Source of the DNA: Pontibacterium sp049599735
Lineage (GTDB): Bacteria > Pseudomonadota > Gammaproteobacteria > Pseudomonadales > Balneatricaceae
Length of the DNA: 38,761 nt
Assembly (NCBI GenBank): GCA_049599735.1
Contig: JBMYOX010000034.1
Span: 1-38,761, forward strand
Direction of reading: 5' to 3'
Shown here: in pieces, positions 16,595 to 24,444 of the stretch
Layout of the letters: the number at the start of each line of letters is the position of its first letter
How positions within the stretch are numbered: position 1 is the first letter of the stretch
The notes under the pieces: model-generated
Told to the model about the DNA's origin: nothing
What the model saw: the letters and a program-made list of their open reading frames with translations, nothing else
Databases searched by the model: none
Position numbers and translations under genes: made by a program

Positions 16595-16636
16595 AGTAAT
16601 GCGAATCATTCTTATTCAACAGGGATTTTGTGTCAA
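16595..16636 (-). promoter_or_regulatory. fbpA promoter with overlapping Fur-box-like site
   Basis: On the minus strand a perfect -35 TTGACA (16636-16631) is followed after 17 bp by AAGAAT (16613-16608), giving a predicted start near 16601, about 60 bp before the fbpA ATG. A Fur-like 19-mer at 16595-16613 (13 of 19 consensus positions by hand count, core AATG-N2-AATCATT) covers the -10 and start site. The geometry fits iron repression. Confidence 0.65.
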
Positions 16637-16663
16637 GTGTAAATGCAAATTATTATCATCCTT
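16628..16663 (+). promoter_or_regulatory. Possible divergent Fur-controlled promoter, rightward
   Basis: TTGTGT (16628-16633), 17 bp, TATTAT (16651-16656) would be a rightward promoter with a good -10 and a mediocre -35. A second Fur-like 19-mer (16645-16663, 12 of 19 positions by hand count) overlaps it and sits just upstream of the fbpA -35. If active, it would transcribe toward the toxin-antitoxin pair under iron control. Confidence 0.35.
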
Positions 16664-16708
16664 ATTTGCGATAGTGTTGATACAAGTCAAAAACAGAAGG
16701 CAGCCAGC

Positions 16709-16733
16709 ACCTGCGAAAAGGGTAGGCGCAGGT
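16709..16733. repeat. 7-bp inverted repeat in the fbpA-toxin intergenic region
   Basis: ACCTGCG (16709-16715) and CGCAGGT (16727-16733) are perfect inverted arms with an 11-nt spacer. This is in the 406-bp gene-free stretch 16539-16944. It could be an RNA hairpin in a rightward transcript or a protein site; nothing decides between them. Confidence 0.35.
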
Positions 16734-16798
16734 ATAAGGGGGGTGACGATTTCAAATGCACAAGATCGGCCTTAACCTTCCAAAAAGCTAGAATAGGT

Positions 16799-16828
16799 TT
16801 TACAAGTAACGCATTACAGAACTAAAAT
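16799..16828 (+). promoter_or_regulatory. Predicted sigma-70 promoter for the toxin-antitoxin pair
   Basis: TTTACA (16799-16804), 18 bp, TAAAAT (16823-16828): each hexamer differs from consensus at one position. The predicted start is near 16835, leaving a ~110-nt leader before the ATG at 16945. A small inverted repeat, GTGAAT/ATTCAC (16842-16861), follows the start site and could be an operator. Confidence 0.5.
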
Positions 16829-16877
16829 ACCGCTATAGGGTGTGAATTAGCTTACATTCACGGTGAAATTCCGATAC

Positions 16878-16914
16878 AAGCACGCTTATGGCCGGAACCA
16901 TAAGATGCTTTTTT
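16878..16914 (+). terminator. Terminator-like hairpin in the leader of the toxin-antitoxin pair
   Basis: CTTATGG (16885-16891) and CCATAAG (16898-16904) form a perfect 7-bp stem with a CCGGAA loop. AAGC (16878-16881) and GCTT (16907-16910) extend it across a small bulge, and six T follow (16909-16914). It ends 30 bp before the ATG of the first gene. It may be a terminator of an upstream transcript, an attenuator, or an operator palindrome for autoregulation. Confidence 0.55.
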
Positions 16915-16944
16915 ACCTCCGCAGATTAGAGTCAGGGAAGACTT

Positions 16945-17535
16945 ATGATTGAGGCTATTATTTTGAATACGGCGCAAAATTTCGACACCTGGACGCAGAT
17001 GGCGACGAAAGTTGCCTCTGGGGCCTCCAGATTCGTGCGCCCGGCGTATCAGTCTCACTCGCCTCAATTTGCTGTTGAAGTTCAGCGCCGTATTAATAAG
17101 CTAAACGCCCTGTCTGAAAATATCTCTACTCAGAACGTCAGCATTGAAGCGTTCACGACTGAAATAATGTCGGGCGTTGAATACACCCCGGAAGAGGCTA
17201 AAGCTCACATAGAAGAAATATCTAATGTAGAGCTAATGCTTCGCGGGTTGTGCGGCTCGCTTGCTGGTTATAAAACAAAAAGTGTGGTTAGTGACTACCA
17301 CCTGGGGTGTTTTCGTAGCCCGCTAATTCAGGCCTATGATCGCTATACGGCAGAGTTGGAGGTTGGGATCGGCCTGGCGGCTGATTTGCTTGGTTACTTG
17401 CGCCAGTTTGTGCCGCCTGCTGAAGTGGTTAAGGGCGAGTTTGAATTAACTCAGGATGTTATGGATGGATTTTTAAAAGCTTCAGAAGCTTTGCTGCAGG
17501 ATGCGGCCAATGGGGATGATATCAAGTTTGTATGA
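16945..17535 (+). CDS. Putative antitoxin or partner of a YafO-like toxin, unrecognised family
   Basis: I do not recognise this 196-residue protein. It looks largely helical, with no signal peptide, membrane segment or obvious DNA-binding motif. Visible features are a FAVEVQRRINKLNALSENIS helix near residue 42, a TPEEAKAHIEEISNVELMLRGLCG segment near 91, an amphipathic AELEVGIGLAADLLGYLRQF stretch near 132 and a short acidic tail. ATG 16945 has AGGGAAG 4 nt upstream. Its stop overlaps the start of the next gene in an ATGA, so the two are co-translated. Because the second gene resembles YafO, and antitoxin genes usually come first, an antitoxin role is inferred. It is twice the size of YafN and shows no Phd/YefM-type sequence. 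Confidence 0.7.
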   Translation: MIEAIILNTAQNFDTWTQMATKVASGASRFVRPAYQSHSPQFAVEVQRRINKLNALSENISTQNVSIEAFTTEIMSGVEYTPEEAKAHIEEISNVELMLRGLCGSLAGYKTKSVVSDYHLGCFRSPLIQAYDRYTAELEVGIGLAADLLGYLRQFVPPAEVVKGEFELTQDVMDGFLKASEALLQDAANGDDIKFV

Positions 17536-17942
17536 CGGTCACAGTAAAGGTTGCCCAGCAACTCCTGGCGCAAGAGGGTATGGCAGGATTAATTGCCGGC
17601 TTTTTGAAGTATTTAAAAGCAGGTAAAGAGGGTGCACCCTCTTACTTTGGTCGTGATGTAGCCTACCATAAGCCAAGAGCTGCTGTACTTAGTGACCTGC
17701 ACCATCTTCACTTAAAGCCAACCGCCGCTGAAGAAGCGCTGGAAGCACCTTATCGACCCTGGGATGACCGCGCGGCGCAATATTATCGTACCAGTAATAA
17801 ATTTATGGTTTATACCCGAGGTGAGCAAGATTGCGACTGTTATGTTGTGCTGGCTATTGTCTTTCCGCGTGCGCATGAGCTAGCAGAAGATGGTAATCAT
17901 ATGGCGGGTTTGATCGCTATGGCAGAAAGCGCAAAAAAGTAG
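17532..17942 (+). CDS. YafO-family toxin (ribosome-dependent mRNA interferase-like)
   Basis: E. coli YafO cuts mRNA on translating ribosomes and is neutralised by YafN. This 136-residue protein matches YafO in length and in ordered motifs: FLKYLKAG, FGRDVAY near residue 40, HHLHL near 57, YRTSNKFMVYTRG near 85-97, then YVVLAIVFPRAHELAEDGNHMAGLIAMAE to the end. E. coli YafO has FGRD, HIHL, SRTND...LVY and LLIAIL.P..HKLARDNNQM..I..MAE in the same order (compared from memory). Its ATG overlaps the stop of the upstream gene (ATGA) and has no strong site of its own, so it is translationally coupled. It converges on rsmE about 195 bp away. Family assignment is good; toxicity is inferred. Confidence 0.78.
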   Translation: MTVTVKVAQQLLAQEGMAGLIAGFLKYLKAGKEGAPSYFGRDVAYHKPRAAVLSDLHHLHLKPTAAEEALEAPYRPWDDRAAQYYRTSNKFMVYTRGEQDCDCYVVLAIVFPRAHELAEDGNHMAGLIAMAESAKK

Positions 17943-18136
17943 TTCTAATTTGCATCAAGCCCTCCCGTCCCGGTTTTTGCCAACGCATCTGAAACACTTA
18001 ATATCATATCCACAAATCAAAATTTAAGCGCCACAGGCAGGGTGTTGAATGCGCTAATACCTAGCTTGGCGGTTGTGTTTGGGGATTAAGAGGCGTGTAC
18101 AGACAGGGGCTGATTTTAAGCAGGCTTGCCCGGCTT

Positions 18137-18850
18137 CTAAAGCGGAAAAAGGCGGGCGAGCAGTACCGGTACGGCATTTTCCACCCGTAAAATACGCTCA
18201 CCGATATGCACCGCTTCAAAACCACAGTTTTTGAGTTTATCCACTTCGTAAGGAATAAAACCACCCTCAGGCCCGATGGCCAGGGTGGTGGTCTGATCTG
18301 ATTCGCCGGGGCAGGGGTTGGCCTGATAAGGATGCGCAACCAGTGCCCGGCTGTTTCTGGCAATGGCGGGTAATTCATCTTCAACAAAGGGCTTAAAACG
18401 TTTGCGTAGATGAACACGGGGTAACTGTGTGTCCCCGGCTTGCTCCAGTCCGAGCAAAAGCTGTTCATGGATTTTATCCGCGTGCAGTAGCGGGGATGAC
18501 CAGTAGCTTTTATCCACCCGGCAGGCATTAATCAGATACAGCTCTTTAACTCCCATTGCAGCGACGGTTTGTAAGGTGCGTTTGAGCATTTTAGGGCGCG
18601 GCAATGCCAGTAGCAGAGTTGCAGGCAGGGGCTTGGGGCAATCCTGATCTAATGTGACCTGTAGCTGAATTTCACGGTCGGTTAATTGGATAATCAGGCC
18701 GCTGCCGCGTTTACCGTTTAGCAGACCAACCCTGAGACGGTCTCCCGGTGCGGGTTGCTGCACTGTGCGGATATGATGAAAACGTCGATCCGACAGGCAA
18801 ACTGTATTATCGGTCAGGAAATCTTCACTGAAGAGTAGAATCAGGTTCAT
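18137..18850 (-). CDS. rsmE: RsmE-family 16S rRNA m3U1498 methyltransferase
   Basis: This SPOUT-class enzyme methylates N3 of U1498 in 16S rRNA using S-adenosylmethionine. The 237-residue protein has a PUA-like N-terminal part (RRFHHIRTVQQPAPGDRLRV) and the C-terminal knot with the SAM-binding LAIGPEGGFIPYEV near residue 192 and the GERILRVENAVPVLLARL end. Most RsmE proteins read RILRxETA here, so the VENA variant is slightly divergent. ATG 18850 has no good Shine-Dalgarno. It is monocistronic, convergent with the toxin gene and divergent from the MATE gene. Confidence 0.9.
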   Translation of the reverse strand: MNLILLFSEDFLTDNTVCLSDRRFHHIRTVQQPAPGDRLRVGLLNGKRGSGLIIQLTDREIQLQVTLDQDCPKPLPATLLLALPRPKMLKRTLQTVAAMGVKELYLINACRVDKSYWSSPLLHADKIHEQLLLGLEQAGDTQLPRVHLRKRFKPFVEDELPAIARNSRALVAHPYQANPCPGESDQTTTLAIGPEGGFIPYEVDKLKNCGFEAVHIGERILRVENAVPVLLARLFPL

Positions 18851-19025
18851 GTTATGGGGGCATTATCGGGGGAGAAGCAGGCAGTTTATAGTAGCCGTAT
18901 AGTACTGTCATCAGCTGACGCCTGCCGTCGTATTCAAAGCAGTATAAGATGTACAGCGGCAGATAATCCTTGCCAGATTAGAAGGAAGCATTAGGATTAG
19001 CGACAACTTTCAGGCTGAGAGACCT

Positions 19026-20372
19026 ATGACAACAAAACCGGATATGCTTCGCGACGAGATTAAACCCACGCTGGTTAAGATGACGGTGCCTATGATGATG
19101 GGCATTGTCAGCCTGATGCTGTTTAATCTGGCGGATTTGTATTTTGTTGGCAAACTGGGCATTGAGCCTTTGGCCGCGCTGGGTTTTACTTTTCCTGTTT
19201 GTTTTTCTATTACCAGCCTGGCCATTGGTTTAGGCATAGGCACCTCTGCAACTTTAGCGCGCCTGATTGGCTCAGGCCGTCATCAGGAGGCCAGCTCTTT
19301 ATCAACCGATAACCTGCTGATGACTGGCATAGTGATTACTTTTATTGCTATCGGCTGCCAGTTTCTGATCGGGCCGCTGTTCCGGTTAATGGGGGCCTCA
19401 GAAAATCTGATACCTTATATTAATGCTTATATGTCTACCTGGTTCTGGGGCTCCACTTTTCTGGTGCTCAATATGGTAGGCAACAGTTGTATGCGGGCCA
19501 GTGGTGATACTAAAACCCCGGCTAAGATTATGGCTTTTTCCTCTGTTTTAAATGTGCTGCTCGATCCGCTACTTATTTTTGGCTGGGGGCCTGTGCCTGC
19601 ACTGGGTGTACAAGGGGCTGCTGTTGCGAGTGTTATGGCTTGGGGAATCACCTGTTGTATCGGTTTTCACATTCTGTTTCACCGGCGTGGTTTGTTGGTG
19701 GTTCAGCCGATACAACCGGCGCGCATGTGGCGGCATTGGCGCGAGGTGATGAAAATTGGGTTGCCTGCGGCGTTGTCCAATATGATGACACCGGTGGCCA
19801 ATGGCGTGCTGACGGCGCTGGTAGCGGCATACGGTGCGGAAGCGGTGGCTGCCTTCGGTGTGGGAAGTCGTTTGGAATCCCTCTCTTTGTTGGCGTGTCT
19901 GGCGCTTTCAATGACATTGCCGCCCTTTGTCAGTCAGAATTTTGGTGCAGGTCAGGTGCAGCGTGTTAACAAGTCTTATAAATACGCTATGCAGTTTGCG
20001 CTTTGCTGGCAGTTGCTGATTTATATTTTATTAGTGTTGATGGCTGACAGGATTGCGGGGATTTTCAGTGATAATGCGGCTGTACAGGACTGGATCGGTA
20101 TCTGGATTTTAATAGTGCCTGTAGGTTTTGGTTTTCAGGCGGCGACTTTTTTAACCGCATCGAGTTTTAATGCACTTCACCAGCCCTTTCGGGCTATGCG
20201 TATCAGTATCACCCGCTTATTTGTCTTTTATGTACCTTTAGGATGGCTGGGGGCGCACTTTTTTGATTTGAAAGGCATGTTTGCAGGCTTAGTATTGGCT
20301 AATGCACTGACGGCACTGGTTGCCTGGTTGTGGATGCGCCGACATCTAAGGCGCTTGCAGGCGGGTGCCTGA
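19026..20372 (+). CDS. MATE-family multidrug/sodium antiporter
   Basis: This is an inner-membrane exporter of the MATE (NorM/DinF-type) superfamily, expelling cationic or planar compounds against Na+ or H+. The 448-residue protein has about 12 hydrophobic helices in two homologous halves. Typical MATE segments are MTVPMMMGIVSLMLFNLADLYFVGKLG in helix 1, ASGDTKTPAKIMAFSSVLNVLLDPLLIFG near residue 160, and GVGSRLESLSLLACLALSMTLPPFVSQNFGAG near 285. ATG 19026 follows GAGAG. It stands alone between rsmE and the acetoacetyl-CoA reductase gene. The substrate cannot be read from the sequence. Confidence 0.92.
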   Translation: MTTKPDMLRDEIKPTLVKMTVPMMMGIVSLMLFNLADLYFVGKLGIEPLAALGFTFPVCFSITSLAIGLGIGTSATLARLIGSGRHQEASSLSTDNLLMTGIVITFIAIGCQFLIGPLFRLMGASENLIPYINAYMSTWFWGSTFLVLNMVGNSCMRASGDTKTPAKIMAFSSVLNVLLDPLLIFGWGPVPALGVQGAAVASVMAWGITCCIGFHILFHRRGLLVVQPIQPARMWRHWREVMKIGLPAALSNMMTPVANGVLTALVAAYGAEAVAAFGVGSRLESLSLLACLALSMTLPPFVSQNFGAGQVQRVNKSYKYAMQFALCWQLLIYILLVLMADRIAGIFSDNAAVQDWIGIWILIVPVGFGFQAATFLTASSFNALHQPFRAMRISITRLFVFYVPLGWLGAHFFDLKGMFAGLVLANALTALVAWLWMRRHLRRLQAGA

Positions 20373-20558
20373 TATTTTCGGGCTTGTCATTATCAGGTCA
20401 TCATCTATCCTTAATCTGCGTTTTTACCTATTGACCAAAGTCATATTATTTATCGGGCGAGATGCTAGTATGATTAAACGATGTCAGGGAAGTAGTCACA
20501 AAATAACAATTAAAAAGTACATTAAATTCAAGATAATCTGATAAGAAGGGATGTATTG

Positions 20559-21308
20559 ATGAGTCAGAAAGTAGCATTTGTAACAGGTGGTACCGGTGGT
20601 CTGGGTACTTATATTTGCCGTACGCTGGTCGATGCGGGTTTTACAACAGTTGCCGGTTATAACAGTGGTGGCAATCATGATAAAGCTAAAGCCTGGCAGG
20701 CAGAGCAAAAAGAAGCAGGTTACGACATTCTGGTTGCATACGGTGATGTAACCGATGAAGAATCTTGTGCACAATGTATCGCGACGGTTGAAGAAGTTGC
20801 CGGTGGTTCGGTTGATGTACTTATCAACAACGCAGGTATTACCCGTGATGGTCAGTTTAAGAAAATGCGCTGGGAACAGTGGGATGAGGTGATGAGTGCC
20901 AACCTGGACTCTATGTTCCATATGACCCGTCTGGTGATCAATCCTATGATTGATAAGGGTTGGGGGCGTGTCATTAACATTTCATCGGTGAATGCACAGA
21001 AAGGTCAGTTTGGTCAGTGTAACTATTCTGCGGCAAAAGCCGGTATCCATGGTTTCACTAAAGCCCTGGCGCAGGAAGTGGCGGCTAAAGGTGTGACGGT
21101 TAATACAGTTTCACCGGGTTATGTTATGACGCCTATGGTTGCTAAAATTGCTGAAGAAGTTCAGGCTAAAATTTGCGCGACTATCCCGGTAGGTCGTTTT
21201 GGTACACCGGAAGAAATTGGCCGTATGGTGACCTTCCTGGCCGAGGAAGAGTCGGGTTATATTACCGGTGCGGATATGTCCATTAACGGTGGTTTACACA
21301 TGTCTTAA
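20559..21308 (+). CDS. phaB: Acetoacetyl-CoA reductase (PhaB type), short-chain dehydrogenase
   Basis: PhaB reduces acetoacetyl-CoA to (R)-3-hydroxybutyryl-CoA with NADPH, feeding polyhydroxybutyrate synthesis. The 249-residue protein shows the SDR motifs TGGTGGLG (9-16), NNAG (90-93), the catalytic S143, Y156 and K160 (YSAAK), and PGYVMTPMV. The NNAGITRDGQFKKM...W segment is characteristic of PhaB rather than FabG. I chose ATG 20559, with AAGGG 8 nt upstream, over the TTG just before it. No phaA or phaC lies next to it in the window. A strong terminator follows, so it is probably monocistronic. A FabG-like role is the alternative. Confidence 0.9.
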   Translation: MSQKVAFVTGGTGGLGTYICRTLVDAGFTTVAGYNSGGNHDKAKAWQAEQKEAGYDILVAYGDVTDEESCAQCIATVEEVAGGSVDVLINNAGITRDGQFKKMRWEQWDEVMSANLDSMFHMTRLVINPMIDKGWGRVINISSVNAQKGQFGQCNYSAAKAGIHGFTKALAQEVAAKGVTVNTVSPGYVMTPMVAKIAEEVQAKICATIPVGRFGTPEEIGRMVTFLAEEESGYITGADMSINGGLHMS

Positions 21309-21330
21309 GTCTTCTTATTGAAGGCCACTT

Positions 21331-21354
21331 AAAAACCCGCATAAGCGGGTTTTT
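21331..21354. terminator. Bidirectional terminator between phaB and the DUF349 gene
   Basis: AAAAACCCGC (21331-21340) pairs perfectly with GCGGGTTTTT (21345-21354) around ATAA and is followed by more T. It serves phaB rightward and, with its A run, could serve the convergent DUF349 gene leftward. Confidence 0.9.
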
Positions 21355-21379
21355 TGTTGTCTGAACTTAACCCCGGAGG

Positions 21380-24229
21380 TTAGCGTAGCTGGTCAGTCAG
21401 TCCGTTAAAGCGCTGGCAAAGCTCAGGGTAGTAGCTGGAGAAAGGAATCGCCAGCCATTCACAACGCAGGGCGCGCACGGCTTTCAGGTTAAGCGCTTCT
21501 TCCTGCTGGGCCAGGGCCTGTTGCAGGCGCTGCATCTGGTATTCCATGCGCAGAGCCTGATCCTGAACCGGTGAAGGTTGCCCCAGCGCAATTTCAAGAC
21601 GAATGCAAAGCTGACGCAGGCGGAGATTCTGGTTTTCGATATGCGTATGCAACATATCGGGGGCCTGGCTGTTTAATTGCTGTAACAATAAAAAGCGGTC
21701 TTCCATTGCCCGGGCTTCAGTACCGGAAACCGTGCCACTCGCCTGCCAGGCGGCCTCAATGGCCTGTAAGACAGGCTGACTGTCCGCTTCCAGCAGGGCA
21801 GTTTCCAGTTGTTCACACAAAACAGCTTTGCGCTGTAATGCTTCAAACTGGCTGTCCTGCATGCGTTCCAGCTCAGCACTTTGTGCTTTTGCAAACGTAT
21901 AAGCGGCCTGGAAACGCTGGTGAAGAGTTTCGGATAACTGAAATTCAAACCCGTCGGGCAGGTTTTGACAGGATTGCAGTAATTCACGGGCATGGGTGAG
22001 CCCGCAAAGGGCTTCCCGGGCCTGTTCTGCATTGTCACAAATCGCTTCAACCTGAAGAGCAACACTGTAGTTCAGCTCGGACTGCGCCCGGCGCTTGTCA
22101 TGATAAAGGTCAAAAACTTCGTTACAGCGCTGGCTGAATTCCTGCCAGAGTACCTGCTCTTTATTACGTACAGTGGGGCCGGTTAGCTTCCAGCGATTCT
22201 GAAGCGCTTTGACCGAATCAATAGCGGTGCTCAGGTCATCAAGGGCCAGTATTGCCTTAACCTCATCGATCAGGGCCGATTTGAGTTCAGCATTCTCCCG
22301 GCGATAGGCTTTCAGGGGGGCTTCCAAAGCCTGGATCAGTTCGTTAAATTGTATCTGGGCTTTTTTGCCGGGGCTTCGGTCAACGGGGCTGTATTCCCGC
22401 CACTCACGCTTAACCTGTTTAAGCAGGCCGTCCAGTTCTTTCCAGTTAGTATCACCCTGGTTCATGCTCTCAAGGTAATGGCTGAGCTGTTCGCAGAGTT
22501 TATGCCGGTTATTCAGGTTGGTTTTACGCAGTGCTTTCTGGCTATTAAAGTGGGCTTCGCAGGGGGTATAAGCTACATCTGCGGCACGTTTAAAGCGTTT
22601 CCAGATAGCATGGGAATGAACCGAGTCTGTTGAATCGAGCTGTTTCCACTGTTGCTGCAGTTCGCGGATTTTCTGTGCCAGTTGCTGAGGCTCCAGGGTG
22701 GACTCAGACAAGGCTTCCATTGCAGCGCACAAGGCTTCTTTTTTTGGTGCAACTGCATAACCCTGCCACTCCTTTAATTCCTGGATTTGTGCGGATAATT
22801 GCTTTAAACGCTGATCCAGAGATTTAGAGCGTATTTTTCCAAGCCCGTCTGAAAATTGCTCTGCCTGCTTTAAGTAGCGATCAGCGGCTTTGCTTTGCCC
22901 TTCCCGGATTGCGAGATCCAGCTCATTCAGGAGCTTTTCAAACTGACCTAACCGGGAGGCGTTGCGTGACCGGTTAAGTTGTAACTGCGAATCCAGTTCT
23001 TCAACCCGTTGTTTCAGCATTTTCAGCAGGGCGGGGGCTTGTTTATCCGGCCAGTTAACCTTTTTAATAAGTTGCCGGCATTTATGGCGAAGACGTTCCA
23101 GTTGCGGGCCGGGCAGATCATTCAGGGATTCTGTCTGGCTGATAAGATGACCGGCATCTTCAGTCAGGGCGTTAAGTTTATCCAGGGCGTTCAGTAACTG
23201 GTGACACTGATCCTGCTTTTGTTCAAAGTCCTGATTCAGTCTGTCATTTTTGGCTGTCTGTAGTGGTGCCCAGGTACTTTTTAAGTGTGCAAGCTGTTGT
23301 TTGCTTGCGTCTGTGCAGGTACTGCTGTCCTGAAGCGCCGCCTGAAGCAGGGAGGTTTTCAGATGATCAAGCTCAGACAGCTGTTGCTGTTTTTGTGCCT
23401 GAACAGCGGCGGCCTTTCTGGCGGCAGTTTGTTCGGCCTCAGCGTTATCAAGCTGTTGCTGATGACGTGCCCGGGCGGTTTCTAATGCGGCTGTAATCAG
23501 GTTTTGCAGTGCTGCGGAGGCTGATGTTTCAACTTTTCGCCATTCCAGCTCCAGTGCCTGAAGTTTTCCGCCGTATTGGGGGAAGTAATCACAGTTGGCA
23601 TGTTGTTCGATGGTTTTTCCCAGTGCTTCACAGCGGGCCTGAAGGTCTTGCTGCGCCTGCCGGGCTTTGTTGATTTCAGCCAGCTTGCTACGCAGAATAC
23701 GGTTAACCCCCTTGTCCCGGCTCAGAGTTTCTTTGCTCAGAGTGGTGACCAGTGACAGGTCGGTCAGTTTATCTGCGGCCAGACGGCGAAGCTGTGCCAG
23801 GGTGCTGTTGCGGATGATTGTTGCCAGGGCATCCTGATCATCCAGTTTTTCCAGTGCGACGATCTGCAGTGGCTGCTCATTTGCATTAAGCACAACATGG
23901 GTTAGCAGATGTGGTTGCGTCAGGGCGCTAAGCGCAGCGTGGCGTTCGTCTATGCTGTTGTCGCTATTGACGATCAGGCTGCAAATGCGGTCGCGGGCGG
24001 TACGCAGGGTTATTTCGTCTGCCCGTTGTCCGCTGATGGTCAGCAGAGGTTGTAAGCTGGTAAGACGGGCAATAGCAGCGCAGCGAACAGCCTGATCCGG
24101 GTCGGTAATGGCCAGCTGTTCAATAATCTTGTGTGAATCGGGGGTCGCGTTGCTGATCTCTTCGACGGCGCGAAGGCGTACTTCAGGTTTCTGATTCTGC
24201 CATTTCGGCTTGAAAAATCTAAACAACAT
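21380..24229 (-). CDS. Large HEAT-repeat / DUF349-repeat protein
   Basis: This is a predicted cytoplasmic helical protein of 949 residues without signal peptide or membrane segment. The first ~180 residues are HEAT-like (repeated short helices such as AVRCAAIARLTSLQPLL). Long charged, Gln-rich coiled-coil stretches follow, with at least three DUF349 units around residues 520-565, 605-645 and 675-720. Each holds the pattern W-x-(6-12)-x-W/F-x2-F (IRELQQQWKQLDST...WKRF; VKREWREYSP...FNEL; LQNRWKLTG...WQEF). Such proteins occur in Pseudomonas-like genomes, but I know of no established biochemical role. ATG 24229 is preceded by GGGACTGG. It lies downstream of the ychJ-like gene on the same strand, 215 bp apart. 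Confidence 0.85.
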   Translation of the reverse strand: MLFRFFKPKWQNQKPEVRLRAVEEISNATPDSHKIIEQLAITDPDQAVRCAAIARLTSLQPLLTISGQRADEITLRTARDRICSLIVNSDNSIDERHAALSALTQPHLLTHVVLNANEQPLQIVALEKLDDQDALATIIRNSTLAQLRRLAADKLTDLSLVTTLSKETLSRDKGVNRILRSKLAEINKARQAQQDLQARCEALGKTIEQHANCDYFPQYGGKLQALELEWRKVETSASAALQNLITAALETARARHQQQLDNAEAEQTAARKAAAVQAQKQQQLSELDHLKTSLLQAALQDSSTCTDASKQQLAHLKSTWAPLQTAKNDRLNQDFEQKQDQCHQLLNALDKLNALTEDAGHLISQTESLNDLPGPQLERLRHKCRQLIKKVNWPDKQAPALLKMLKQRVEELDSQLQLNRSRNASRLGQFEKLLNELDLAIREGQSKAADRYLKQAEQFSDGLGKIRSKSLDQRLKQLSAQIQELKEWQGYAVAPKKEALCAAMEALSESTLEPQQLAQKIRELQQQWKQLDSTDSVHSHAIWKRFKRAADVAYTPCEAHFNSQKALRKTNLNNRHKLCEQLSHYLESMNQGDTNWKELDGLLKQVKREWREYSPVDRSPGKKAQIQFNELIQALEAPLKAYRRENAELKSALIDEVKAILALDDLSTAIDSVKALQNRWKLTGPTVRNKEQVLWQEFSQRCNEVFDLYHDKRRAQSELNYSVALQVEAICDNAEQAREALCGLTHARELLQSCQNLPDGFEFQLSETLHQRFQAAYTFAKAQSAELERMQDSQFEALQRKAVLCEQLETALLEADSQPVLQAIEAAWQASGTVSGTEARAMEDRFLLLQQLNSQAPDMLHTHIENQNLRLRQLCIRLEIALGQPSPVQDQALRMEYQMQRLQQALAQQEEALNLKAVRALRCEWLAIPFSSYYPELCQRFNGLTDQLR

Positions 24230-24259
24230 CCAGTCCCAGTCCCACGTTTACTATTACTC

Positions 24260-24278
24260 AACCACCTGAAAGGTGGTT
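24260..24278. repeat. Hairpin upstream of the DUF349 gene
   Basis: AACCACCT (24260-24267) and AGGTGGTT (24271-24278) form an 8-bp stem with a 3-nt loop between the ychJ-like gene and the DUF349 gene. There is no T tract on the minus strand, so a terminator role is uncertain. It would fall in the 5' leader of the DUF349 message. Confidence 0.4.
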
Positions 24279-24444
24279 TGGGTGGCTATTCTATCGCAGA
24301 AACAGAAGAGGAACAGACTTGACAATGAATTATTATATTTTGAGCGAATCTGGTGTTTCTGCCCGGGGAGTCGCTACTCTGATTTAGAGGCCAGCGATCC
24401 TCGTGTTAGCTTTGTTAAAGATGATTCTTTGTAAACAGGTAAAT

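Noticed and set aside
16539..18136. Mobile element carrying the toxin-antitoxin pair
   Set aside because: No transposase, integrase, tRNA target or flanking direct repeats found, and no obvious composition shift by eye.
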